A stretch of DNA of 64,000 nt, from positions 62,001 to 126,000 of the forward strand of contig JABHFS010000163.1 of assembly GCA_018672475.1 (NCBI GenBank), written 5' to 3'. Positions 1-8,264 of this stretch are shown here, piece by piece (within the stretch, counting starts at the first letter, position 1; every line of letters starts with the position of its first letter). Under the pieces are notes generated by a model. It had not been told where the DNA came from. It worked only from the letters and a program-made list of their open reading frames with translations, and ran no database searches. Position numbers and translations under genes: made by a program. The stretch comes from Gemmatimonadota bacterium (lineage in GTDB: Bacteria; Latescibacterota; UBA2968; UBA8231).

Positions 1-59
1 CTTTTTAGGCGACATAATTATACCTTCCATGGATATAAAAAAACAAGTAAGCAGAATGC

Positions 60-1217
60 TTATCGACCACCACCGCGATCGAGTGTTTCTGGCACTAAGC
101 CGCCGAGAATCATCGCCCCTAAAAGCCCAATACCCGCAACAATCAGCGGCGCGGTGGCCAAACCGGCCAAATCGGCAATATGCCCGACGACCAATGGGCC
201 TCCGGCATTGCCGAAATCACCGACAAAACGCCACATCCCGAGGAATTCGCCCCGAGATTCAACCGGTGCCAAATCGGCCCCCAAGGTCATCATCGTCCCT
301 GACCCCAAACCATTGCCCAAGCCTATTAGCAGTGACACCCCCAACAACAAAGAGAAATCACCAGCCAAGGGGACCAAAGCCATACCGAATGACTGGATGA
401 TAAAACTAGGCACATAGGCATATTTGCGCCCCCAGCGATCCATAATCACCCCAGCCGGATAAAACATCAGCATATCGATGGCCGATGACAGACTGATAAT
501 CAACCCCACCTCGTGCAAGGCTAAACCCAAGACCTCGGCCGCATAGAGCGGAATGATGGCATGGCGGGCGGTGCGGATTAACTGGGCGCAAAGTTGCCCC
601 GAGCCAGCGGTCAATAATGGCCGATAATGTGCCCTCAACACCGCGCCAAGTCGACTGCCGGTCGGCCTATCGCCCTTGTCTTTCTCCTCGTCCTCAACCC
701 AAAGCAAGACCACGACAATGCACAATAGCCCCAAACCCGCAAAGACCAAAAACGGCATGCGCAAACCAAATGTAGCCCCGACAACACCCCCTACCGCCGG
801 CCCAGCAAAAGTCCCGACCCGCCCCAATCCGCCGAGCATTGCGATTGAGCGCCCCCGTTGACCCGTCTGAATCAAGTCGGCAATGTATGCATGCCGGGAA
901 ATCGTCCACAGCGCACTGCCCGCCCCCGAAAGAAAGCGCCACGCCAAAACCTCGGGCAAGCCCTGGGCCCAAAACAGGGCCAATACACCGCCGACATTTA
1001 GCGAAATCCCGAGCAACATGATCCGCTTGTGCCCCAGCCGGCGCACCAAGACACCCGCCGGCACATCAAAGAGCAACGTCCCCAAACCTTGCGCGGCCAA
1101 AACCCAGCCGACTATACCGTATGAAACTTCGAAAGATAGGGCATATACCGGCAGGATAGGGATAATCAGGCCACTGCAACAGGCCATAATTAGCGTCGGT
1201 AAATACACCGTACGCAC
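60..1217 (-). CDS. MFS transporter, probable drug/metabolite exporter
   Basis: Major facilitator superfamily permease of the inner membrane, moving a small solute by proton antiport or uniport; the substrate cannot be read from the sequence. Twelve hydrophobic segments are visible. The first begins at VRTVYLPTLI, and the loop after the second carries the MFS signature GVLVRRLGHKRIMLLG. A second half-repeat, GVIMDRWGRKYAYVP, follows the central charged loop (EDEEKDKGDRP). An ATG at 1298 would add a 27-residue non-membrane tail. A GTG at 1217 with AGGA just upstream gives a normal-length protein of about 385 aa, so I prefer it. It is transcribed alone, away from the PAS/GAF pseudogene. Family is confident; role is open. 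Confidence 0.85.
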   Translation of the reverse strand: MRTVYLPTLIMACCSGLIIPILPVYALSFEVSYGIVGWVLAAQGLGTLLFDVPAGVLVRRLGHKRIMLLGISLNVGGVLALFWAQGLPEVLAWRFLSGAGSALWTISRHAYIADLIQTGQRGRSIAMLGGLGRVGTFAGPAVGGVVGATFGLRMPFLVFAGLGLLCIVVVLLWVEDEEKDKGDRPTGSRLGAVLRAHYRPLLTAGSGQLCAQLIRTARHAIIPLYAAEVLGLALHEVGLIISLSSAIDMLMFYPAGVIMDRWGRKYAYVPSFIIQSFGMALVPLAGDFSLLLGVSLLIGLGNGLGSGTMMTLGADLAPVESRGEFLGMWRFVGDFGNAGGPLVVGHIADLAGLATAPLIVAGIGLLGAMILGGLVPETLDRGGGR

Positions 1218-1428
1218 CAAGTGTCCTGCTCCACTGAAAGAGGCTGACAGAAAGGATCCTTTCGCTCGAGGGTGGGGTAAGCAGTCAAAATAGATCAAGC
1301 GAAAAACACCGGCAATGGAGCATTGACTCTTGATGGTTATAATTTTACATAAGTATTTTATTATTATATATCTTATGTGCGCACCGGGCTAATCTTCGAC
1401 TCCCCGTTCCCAGCGACGATCCCGCATA

Positions 1429-2425
1429 GTGAAAGACAAAGTCCTGCATTCTCTGCGCGACGCCATCCCCGCATCCGACAGCCTCAAGGCGCAAGCAACC
1501 CAATATAGGTATTTTCGAAACATTGCCGATCCCTGCCCTATTGCTAGACGACACCGGTACGGTGATCGATGTCAATGAGGCTTTTGTCGAATTCGGACGC
1601 CAGACCAAACCACTCGAACCCGACAGCAACCACAGCGGCCTTTCACTGCTCAAATTCGTCAACACCCCAGGCGGCATGGAGAGCTTGCAAGCATTGATCG
1701 ACGCGATGCTGCAAAGGGGTGAACTCGGCGCAATCGAAGGGGCAGTAGTCGAGAATGGCCACACCGCCACTGTCGTCGTGCGCGGCACGCCCTTGGAAGA
1801 CGGCGACGAACACACCATAGGCGGCGTATTAGTTGCGCGAGGATATCACCGAGCGCCGACGTCTATAAAAGCGCCGTCACAACCATCCTCGAAGTCCGCG
1901 ACGCGGGTCTGGACATGCGCTACCAGCGAAGACATTGAACGGGGCTTGCTGGCGCTACCCGACGCGCTACGCGAATTGGCCGTGCCTTTCGAGGACTACG
2001 GAGTAAACCTGATCGGCCCCGAAAGCAAAGACACTTCGCTGTGGTTCCACAGCATGCGCACCGACAAGCGCTGGGGCCAAGTTGAACCGGACGCGGGGGC
2101 ACTGATATCACGACCGCGATCTGGAAGGCGAGCAAAACGGCCTACCGCCGTGACCTCGACACGGAAGATCCCTACGGCGAAAGCGCGCAAATCGATATCG
2201 ATCTGGGGCACCATGTTCGTTCAATCGTCGAGGGTGCCCTTCTCCCACGGCCCCCTCGCCGTCAACAACGCACGACCCAATGCCTTCTCACAAACCGACA
2301 TCGACATTCTCGAAGACGAAGATCCCCTCGTGCGCCAGCTCAGGAGCCAATTAGCAATGAACGGAGAAGATAACACCTCATTCGATATCACCTTCTCCGA
2401 CCAGCCGTCGACTACCCTGCTTTAA
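1429..2425 (+). pseudogene. Decayed PAS-GAF sensor protein (multiple frameshifts)
   Basis: Remnant of a sensory protein, probably a PAS-GAF histidine kinase or regulator. Homology is spread over all three frames. A GTG at 1429 opens a frame ending in FRNIADPCPI. The next frame continues LLDDTGTVIDVNEAFVEFG (PAS). Around 1840 the PAS exit linker reappears one base out of frame as ARDITERRRL and then a stop. A GAF-like stretch (ALRELAVPFEDYGVNLIG) lies near 1965. The piece around 2100-2235 (TAYRRDLDTEDPYGESAQID) is in yet another frame. The end, VPFSHGPLAVNNARPNAFSQ, returns to the second frame. At least four frame changes and no kinase domain are seen. Even allowing one or two sequencing errors, this gene is dead. 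Confidence 0.75.
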
Positions 2426-3342
2426 ATCCGCAACCGCTCACATTCTTCCATCGACAATTCAGCACCGCCAGCCGCCGCGTTAGCACCGGCCTGCGTCGGC
2501 GATTTGGCCCCCGGGATCACGACCGGCCGTGCGGGGTGCGACAGGGCGTACTGCAACGCCTTTTCGACCATCTCGGCCCCCGGCGCAACGACCTCGGATA
2601 ACTTGGCCACCTGAGCCACTTGTGCCTCATATGCTGCCCGCTGGCCCTGATCGCGATTGAAGCCCGCGCGCACATCATCCGCGAATACCGAATCGAGATC
2701 ATAACGCCCCGAAAGTAACCCCTTCGCCAACGGACCCCGCACCATCACCGCAATACCCTCCTGCTCGCAATAGGGTAGGAACGCCTCTTCAGCTTGGCGA
2801 TTCAATAGCGAATAGTCGACCTGGACCACGGCGCAATTACCGTCGCGATTGAAGTTTTTTAGCACTTCGAGGCTATTCGTAGAAATTCCGTAATACCGCA
2901 GACGCCCCTCCGCGACCAATGCCGCGAAGCCCTCGAGATAAACCGTCGGGTCCTCGAGATCCCCCTCGTGACACAAGAGCACATCGTGCCAGTCGGTACG
3001 CAAACGGTGCAACGAGGCGTGCGCGCAGATGCGGATCTGATCGACGGTATCCTTGGGCATTCCGCCGCCGGTGCGCTTGCCCCAATTGCCGATCTTACTG
3101 ACGAGATAGACCCGATGCCGGATTCCCGTCAAAGCCCGTCCCAGACGCTCTTCGGAAAGCCCATTGGGCAAACCATACGATTCCGCGGTATCAAAGAGGT
3201 TCATGCCCGCATCAAAGGCGGCGCGCACCGTGGCGAAGGCCGTCTCTTCGTCGACGACTCCCCACTGGTTGCCAATATTCCAAGTGCCCAAACCCACCGT
3301 GCCGACTTGCCAGCCCGTTTTGCCAAAATCCCTATAGAGCAT
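2422..3342 (-). CDS. Aldo/keto reductase family oxidoreductase
   Basis: NADP(H)-dependent aldo/keto reductase, a cytosolic TIM-barrel enzyme reducing aldehydes or oxidising sugar alcohols. The catalytic tetrad is intact: Asp51 and Tyr56 in LFDTAESYG, Lys83 in LVSKIG, and His125 in LLCHEG. The late cofactor-binding stretch VVIPGAKSPTQAG is also present. Length (306 aa) fits the YajO/Tas-like branch. It sits 9 bases downstream of a VOC-domain gene on the same strand, so the two are probably co-transcribed and may act on one sugar-derived substrate. The substrate is not identifiable. Its stop overlaps the end of the PAS/GAF pseudogene on the other strand. Confidence 0.9.
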   Translation of the reverse strand: MLYRDFGKTGWQVGTVGLGTWNIGNQWGVVDEETAFATVRAAFDAGMNLFDTAESYGLPNGLSEERLGRALTGIRHRVYLVSKIGNWGKRTGGGMPKDTVDQIRICAHASLHRLRTDWHDVLLCHEGDLEDPTVYLEGFAALVAEGRLRYYGISTNSLEVLKNFNRDGNCAVVQVDYSLLNRQAEEAFLPYCEQEGIAVMVRGPLAKGLLSGRYDLDSVFADDVRAGFNRDQGQRAAYEAQVAQVAKLSEVVAPGAEMVEKALQYALSHPARPVVIPGAKSPTQAGANAAAGGAELSMEECERLRI

Positions 3343-3351
3343 ATCGCCCCC

Positions 3352-3738
3352 TTACACCATCGGTTCAGCGCGCTGGGTCAACTGAATGGCGAAACCCCAC
3401 GGGTCGCGCACCATCGCCAGCACATCGCCAAAAGGCGTCTGTCCCGGACCGCCGACTTTCTTCGCTCCAGCCGCCTCCAAGCGCGTGATCGTACCCTCCA
3501 TATCCTCAACTGCGAAGGCCATATGCAAGACCTGCGGATCCTGCGCGGCGTAGTCCGGAATCAGATCGGGGGGGTTGTTGTAGAGTTCCATCATCACCCG
3601 GCCGGTCGAATCGGCGAGAAAATGCATATGCGTTGGCTCCCCGACATGGCGGACGATCTGCATCTGCAAATGCTCGACATACCACGCGGCGACAGCCGGC
3701 GGGTCTTCTACATTGATGGCAAAGTGTTCGAATTTCAT
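3352..3738 (-). CDS. VOC (glyoxalase/bleomycin-resistance) family protein
   Basis: Small vicinal-oxygen-chelate protein of 128 aa made of two beta-alpha-beta-beta-beta modules, the fold of glyoxalase I and extradiol dioxygenases. The first module starts MKFEHFAINVEDP, with the metal-type His at residue 5. The second carries VLHMAFAVEDMEG and ends in the typical MVRDPWGFAIQL. Candidate metal ligands (His, Glu in VMMELYNNP, His in VLHMAF, and a late residue) are present. An upstream extension to 3945 is rejected because AGGAG stands at a good distance from the ATG at 3738. It is the first gene of an operon with the aldo/keto reductase; the exact reaction is unknown. Confidence 0.85.
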   Translation of the reverse strand: MKFEHFAINVEDPPAVAAWYVEHLQMQIVRHVGEPTHMHFLADSTGRVMMELYNNPPDLIPDYAAQDPQVLHMAFAVEDMEGTITRLEAAGAKKVGGPGQTPFGDVLAMVRDPWGFAIQLTQRAEPMV

Positions 3739-4581
3739 CGCTTGTTCTCTCCTGGTTTGAAGGTATGCGGCTAAATAATACCGCCTACCGGCAATAAAGA
3801 CAAAAACCCTATTTATTTTTGCACCATGGACAATATACACATGTATACCATTGGTGGAATATAGAAGTCGAGATCCGCGGCGTTGCCACCTGGTCACTGC
3901 ACTCCGTCGTATAAAATGCGCTAGCTGCGCTCTTGTTGGCTGCAACAGTTTTTATGCCCGTGGCGAACAGGTCTTCCAGCCGCATTTACCAAAGGGCCCT
4001 GTCGTAGTCTTGGGCCATAACGACGGCTTCTTCGGGCGGCTACCCCACGGGCTCCACAGCCAAGCCATGATTAGCGCGATAAGTCCGAGTGACATCGGAA
4101 ATGTCATGGCCAGAAGCGGCCCCTATGGCATTGGGACTTCTTTTGTAAGGCCATAGGCCACTACGCGTCTTGTCTATCGTTTCGCCTGCGCGCGTTGGGT
4201 TACCCACATTACCCACAGCACCTCGTAGAGATGAATCGGTCGGTCGATTTTTTTCAGGTCGCGATTGCCGACGTCTTTATAATCGTAATCGAGAAGACAT
4301 CCGACGAAATAAAGATCTGCCCGGCGAGGATCTCGCTGTGCCGCGTGAGCAGTTTGAGCGCTTGTACTTCGTCGGCGGGGAGCTTTTTACTCTAACTAAC
4401 CATGTCCGTGAACCTGATCACGGCCAGCTTGCGCGTTTCCATAGGTCTGATCCAATTTTGCGCCGGAATGGGCTCTCCGACTATTATATATGAAGCCATA
4501 CCAGTGCAAAGCGGTTATTCAGCCCTATATAAGCTCTTTGCCGACCCAGATAAGTTCAACGCGAAAAAGGCCAAAAACGCT
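3739..4581. other. Gene-poor region with a cyclase remnant
   Basis: No intact gene is convincing here. The minus strand holds the adenylate-cyclase remnant listed separately (4174-4391). A 51-codon minus-strand frame at 3952-4107 would encode one hydrophobic helix (SLGLIALIMAWLWSPWG) and a basic tail, but it lacks a good ribosome binding site and any recognised family. Plus-strand frames here show no coding signature. Confidence 0.5.
4174..4391 (-). pseudogene. C-terminal remnant of a class III adenylate/guanylate cyclase
   Basis: Two overlapping minus-strand frames join into the typical end of a class III nucleotide cyclase. One reads ALKLLTRHSEILAGQIFISS, matching the late alpha helix and beta strand. 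After one frame change the other reads DYKDVGNRDLKKIDRPIHLY, followed by EV, which corresponds to the family's closing motif (GxxxLKGIxRPVxLYEV). A stop precedes the first piece in frame, and no catalytic metal-binding portion is found upstream. It is therefore a truncated and frameshifted remnant, not a working cyclase. Confidence 0.65.
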
Positions 4582-5145
4582 ATGAGTAACAACAAAACCC
4601 TCGACGCCGTCGCGGAAATATTTGCGCGCTTCGCACACTATGGCAACCTCGAATACGGCGAATCGGTCACTCAGCGACAGCACGCGCTGCAGACGGCCTG
4701 CCTCGCCGAAGACCAAGGTGCCGGCTCGTTGCTTATCGCCGCGACCCTGCTGCATGACTTCGGCCACCTGCTGCACGACGAAGACATCGCCGATAGGGGC
4801 ATTGACGCGGTACACGAGGAGTTGGGGGCGCAGTATCTCGAACGCTACTTCGTACCCGCCGTCGTCGAACCCGGCCGTCTGCACGTGCAGGCCAAACGCT
4901 ATTTATGCGCCGTCGACCCCGCCTACTTCTCCACCCTATCACCCTCTTCAGTGCAAAGTCTCGCCCTGCAAGGTGGCCCCTTCGACCCGGCGGGAGTCGC
5001 CGCGTTCGAAGCATTGCCGCACTGGCAAGCTGCGGTCGACCTACGCCGCTGGGATGACTTGGGAAAAGATCCGCATATGACGACACCCCCTCTTGAGCAT
5101 TATCGCCCGCATATTACAGCCGGACTCAAGACTGACGCGTCGTGA
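4582..5145 (+). CDS. PhnZ-like HD-domain mixed-valence diiron oxygenase
   Basis: Resembles the phosphonate-degradation HD-domain oxygenase family (PhnZ/TmpB), which cleaves the C-P bond of a 1-hydroxy-2-aminoethylphosphonate-type substrate to phosphate and an amino acid. Residues in positions known for PhnZ are visible: Tyr25 and Glu27 (YGE), His34 (RQHAL), His58-Asp59 (LLHDFGH), His62, His78 (VHEELGA), His101 and Lys105 (LHVQAKRYLC), and an Asp in LRRWDDLGK. I chose the ATG at 4582, giving 187 aa as in the family; longer starts add sequence with no similarity. The TGA overlaps the GTG of mnmA. No aminophosphonate hydroxylase is adjacent, but a PhyH-family gene lies at 7399. Confidence 0.75.
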   Translation: MSNNKTLDAVAEIFARFAHYGNLEYGESVTQRQHALQTACLAEDQGAGSLLIAATLLHDFGHLLHDEDIADRGIDAVHEELGAQYLERYFVPAVVEPGRLHVQAKRYLCAVDPAYFSTLSPSSVQSLALQGGPFDPAGVAAFEALPHWQAAVDLRRWDDLGKDPHMTTPPLEHYRPHITAGLKTDAS

Positions 5146-6194
5146 ACGTCGCCGTCCTGCTCTCCGGTGGTGTCGACAGTTCCTTGGCGCTGGCCTTGCT
5201 CAGCCGCGAAAAGGGCATCGCGCTCAAAGCTTATTATCTCAAGATCTGGCTCGAGGATGAACTAGCCTTCCTCGGGGACTGCCCCTGGGAAACCGACCTC
5301 GCCTATGCACGCGAAACCTGTGAGCAATTTGGCGTGCCGCTCGAAATCGTCCCCTTGCAAAGCGAATACCGCGAAGAAATCGTCGAGCACGCCCTCGCTG
5401 AACTGCGCCTCGGGCGCACCCCAAGCCCCGACATCTTCTGCAACCAGCGCATCAAGTTCGGGGCCTTTTACCGGCGGGTCGCCGGCGAGTGCGATAAAAT
5501 CGCCTCCGGCCACTATGCCCGCATCGAAGAAATCGCCGGCCAACCTCACCTGCGCCGCGCCCCCGACCCCGTCAAAGACCAGACCTATTTTCTGTCCCAC
5601 TTGAGCCAGGAGCAATTGGCGCGCATCCTCTTTCCCATCGGCCATTTGCATAAACGAGAAGTACGCACGCTCGCCGCCGAGTTCGACCTGCCGGCCAAAG
5701 AGCGCAAAGACAGCCAGGGCATCTGTTTCTTAGGAAAGATCAACTACCGGGATTTTGTCCGCTTTCATTTGGGAGAGCAGACCGGGGACATTGTCGAAAA
5801 GGCGAGCGGAGAGAAAAAAGGCGAGCACCAAGGGTATTGGTTTTACACCATAGGCCAGCGCCACGGGCTGAAACTGGGCGGCGGCCCCTGGTACGTGGTC
5901 GACAAGGATGCGACTGAAAACAGAATCTATATCGCCCACAGCGAAGCGCCCGAACGCATAGGTCGCCGCAATCTGGTAGCCGAGCACATCAACTGGATCA
6001 ACAGCGCCCCTGCACTCGGCGCGTTACAAATAAAGCTGCGCCACGGCCCCGCTCTCGCCTCCGGCCAAGTTCAGATGCTCGACGCGGACCGTGCGGAGAT
6101 AGCATTGGCCGAACCCGACCTCGGCGTCGCCCCCGGCCAACACGCCGTCTTCTACGACGGCGAGACCTGTCTCGGCGGCGGCATCATCGCCTAA
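5142..6194 (+). CDS. mnmA: tRNA-specific 2-thiouridylase MnmA
   Basis: ATP-dependent thiouridylase that converts U34 to s2U in the wobble position of Lys, Glu and Gln tRNAs. The N-terminal PP-loop is LLSGGVDSS (residues 7-14). The two catalytic cysteines are Cys100 in TPSPDIFCNQRIKFG and Cys195 in SQGICFLGK. The central tRNA-binding stretch has DQTYFLSHLSQ and YTIGQRHGL, and the C-terminal beta barrel ends PGQHAVFYDGETCLGGG. The 350 aa length is normal. The GTG start overlaps the upstream stop by four bases (GTGA), implying translational coupling with the PhnZ-like gene. Its end overlaps the convergent dehydrogenase by four bases. Confidence 0.95.
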   Translation: MNVAVLLSGGVDSSLALALLSREKGIALKAYYLKIWLEDELAFLGDCPWETDLAYARETCEQFGVPLEIVPLQSEYREEIVEHALAELRLGRTPSPDIFCNQRIKFGAFYRRVAGECDKIASGHYARIEEIAGQPHLRRAPDPVKDQTYFLSHLSQEQLARILFPIGHLHKREVRTLAAEFDLPAKERKDSQGICFLGKINYRDFVRFHLGEQTGDIVEKASGEKKGEHQGYWFYTIGQRHGLKLGGGPWYVVDKDATENRIYIAHSEAPERIGRRNLVAEHINWINSAPALGALQIKLRHGPALASGQVQMLDADRAEIALAEPDLGVAPGQHAVFYDGETCLGGGIIA

Positions 6195-7189
6195 GCCATC
6201 GTCTGCAACATGGCCTCGGTGACTTGATAGCGCAGCGCCTCTCCCCGCTGCCAACGTGCGCATTCCTCGATCATATGGTCGGCCATCCGCACCAACTCGT
6301 CGTTCATCGAACCGGCGATATGCGAACTGAGCTGCACATTGGGCAAGGTATAAAAGGCCGATTCCGGCTCGGGTGGTTCGGGCAAGGTCACATCGAGCAG
6401 CGCGGTCACATCAGGCCGGCGGCGCAAAATATCAATCAACTCCCCTTCGACTACTTGCGCGCCCCGCCCCGTATTGATGAAGGTCGCATCGGGCCGCATT
6501 GTGACAAAGAGCGTGCCGTCGAGTAGCCCCTCGGTCGCGGGAATATTGGGCAGGTGGTTGCTAACAACGAACGAACGAGCAAATAACTCGCTCAACTCAA
6601 CCAATTCAACCCCCAATTCAGTCGCAGTATCTCTATCGACATAAGGATCATACGCCAATACTTGTAATTCAAAAGTGCGCAAAAGCTCCGCCACCGCACG
6701 TCCGACCATCCCCAGTCCCACCAGGCCAACGACCTCGCCGAAGACGCCGGGACCACCGAAGACCTGATGGTCACGGCGGGTTTCGCGCACGTTGCAATCG
6801 CGCGTATTGCGAAAGTAGCCCTTGCAAGAAAGCAGCACTTGCGCCAGGGTGAACTCGGCCACCGGCACGGCGTTGGCGCCCCAACCACTACAGAGCACCA
6901 GGCCGTGTTGCAAAAGCGGCGCGGCAAAACCCTTTACCGAACCCGCCGCGTAAAACACGGCCTTGAGTTCGGCCATCTGCGCCAATTGCTCCGCCGCCAG
7001 GAGCGGCATTCCCCAGGTCGAGAATACGGCATCGAGTTCTGGCAGGACCGCCGCGTGCTCGGCAAAATTTTGGCTGGTAATGATTTGTGGATAAAGTTCG
7101 ACGATACCAGCCACGGCCTCCCTGCGGCCTTGGCCGTAGACCCGCTCGACCTTGTCCGGACTATCGCATAAAAATGCGGCTCTTTTCAC
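6191..7189 (-). CDS. D-isomer-specific 2-hydroxyacid dehydrogenase
   Basis: NAD(P)-dependent D-2-hydroxyacid dehydrogenase, interconverting a 2-oxoacid and a D-2-hydroxyacid in the cytosol. The Rossmann motif is GLVGLGMVGRAVAELL. Active-site Arg is in FINTGRGAQVV, the acidic residue in LDVTLPEPPE, and the catalytic His in LSSHIAGS. The best start is GTG at 7189, preceded by AAAGGGATGCT; an ATG at 7261 lacks a clear Shine-Dalgarno site. Length is then about 332 aa, as expected. It is a single gene, convergent with mnmA. The substrate is unknown; a sugar-derived acid is plausible given the neighbouring catabolic genes. Confidence 0.88.
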   Translation of the reverse strand: MKRAAFLCDSPDKVERVYGQGRREAVAGIVELYPQIITSQNFAEHAAVLPELDAVFSTWGMPLLAAEQLAQMAELKAVFYAAGSVKGFAAPLLQHGLVLCSGWGANAVPVAEFTLAQVLLSCKGYFRNTRDCNVRETRRDHQVFGGPGVFGEVVGLVGLGMVGRAVAELLRTFELQVLAYDPYVDRDTATELGVELVELSELFARSFVVSNHLPNIPATEGLLDGTLFVTMRPDATFINTGRGAQVVEGELIDILRRRPDVTALLDVTLPEPPEPESAFYTLPNVQLSSHIAGSMNDELVRMADHMIEECARWQRGEALRYQVTEAMLQTMA

Positions 7190-7398
7190 AGCATCCCTTT
7201 CACTTGGCTCGATTGACCTTGTTAAGGCATTCAAAATACCATTGAAAACTACAAGGACCAAACCCCATGGCCAATTTGCTAACCGTCTTCGCGCGACAGG
7301 GCGAATTGCTTCCGCACGAAGACCACGACGGATAATCGTTGTCCACTAAGACGGCGATCATTATCCTTTACCAAACCCAAACCACCAGGAGATAGACT

Positions 7399-8199
7399 AT
7401 GTCCACCGCAGCCGCAGCCGAGCAGCCCGTTTCCCCGTATAAAAGGCTCAGCCAAGAGCAGATAGACGAATTCCATTTGCGCGGCTATATCGCCTACGGC
7501 AAACTGCTCGACGATCCGCTGATCGAAGTGTTACGCGCGGAATACGACCGCCTCTTCGCCGAGGCGCGCCAGACTGGGCGCTTTCGCAACTTGTCAACCG
7601 GCGATACTGAAGATCTCGATGAAAAGAACAACGCCGACGAGCAGATGTTACAAATAATGCAGATGTGCGAACGCAGCCTCGACTTCCGGCAACTGCTCTA
7701 CGACGGACGCATCCTCGATATCGCCGAGGATCTCATCGGCCCCAATATCCAGCTCTTCCACGACCAAGCCCTCTTTAAACCGGCCCATCACGGCGGTTCG
7801 GTCTTCTGGCACCAAGACAACGCCTATTGGCAATGCGTACCCGCCAACCTGGTCAGCTGCTGGCTGACGCTCGACGACGTAAATGTCGCAAACGGCGCCA
7901 TGCACCTGATGCCCGGCTCACATCTAACACCCCTGGGCCACGAGCGCACTAAAAAGGGCGGCTCCCTGCTCGACATCGGCGACCAGATCGACCAGACACA
8001 AGCATCGGTCGTCGACCTGCCCGCCGGCGGCGTATTGTTTCACCACTGCCAAACGCTACACTATACCCCGCCCAACAACACCGACCGCCAACGTCGGGCT
8101 TTCGCCATTCATTTTATGCCGCCCGGCACGCGCCAGGCGGCCACCGGCGACTTTCTGCAAGTTTCCTTTGGCCGGCCCATGCTGCGCATGCGTAGCTAA
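7399..8199 (+). CDS. Phytanoyl-CoA dioxygenase (PhyH) family protein
   Basis: Fe(II)/2-oxoglutarate-dependent hydroxylase with a double-stranded beta-helix fold. The iron triad looks complete: His and Asp in VFWHQDNAYW, and the distal His in LFHHCQTLHYTPPNN. The 2-oxoglutarate Arg is in DRQRRAFAIHFMP. The mid-domain motif GAMHLMPGSH is canonical. ATG at 7399 follows AGGAGA. The 200 bases upstream are non-coding and separate it from the divergent dehydrogenase. PhyH proteins hydroxylate many small molecules, including aminophosphonates (PhnY). With a PhnZ-like gene 2.3 kb upstream, an aminophosphonate substrate is possible but unproven. Confidence 0.9.
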   Translation: MSTAAAAEQPVSPYKRLSQEQIDEFHLRGYIAYGKLLDDPLIEVLRAEYDRLFAEARQTGRFRNLSTGDTEDLDEKNNADEQMLQIMQMCERSLDFRQLLYDGRILDIAEDLIGPNIQLFHDQALFKPAHHGGSVFWHQDNAYWQCVPANLVSCWLTLDDVNVANGAMHLMPGSHLTPLGHERTKKGGSLLDIGDQIDQTQASVVDLPAGGVLFHHCQTLHYTPPNNTDRQRRAFAIHFMPPGTRQAATGDFLQVSFGRPMLRMRS

Positions 8200-8264
8200 G
8201 CTCGCTGCAAGCCATACGACACCACCAACTATCCGAAGCAACTTTACAATGAAAGAGACACTGC

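Noticed and set aside
3952-4107. 51-codon minus-strand frame with one hydrophobic helix
   Set aside because: No good ribosome binding site, no family, odd composition after the helix, and located in a region of gene remnants.
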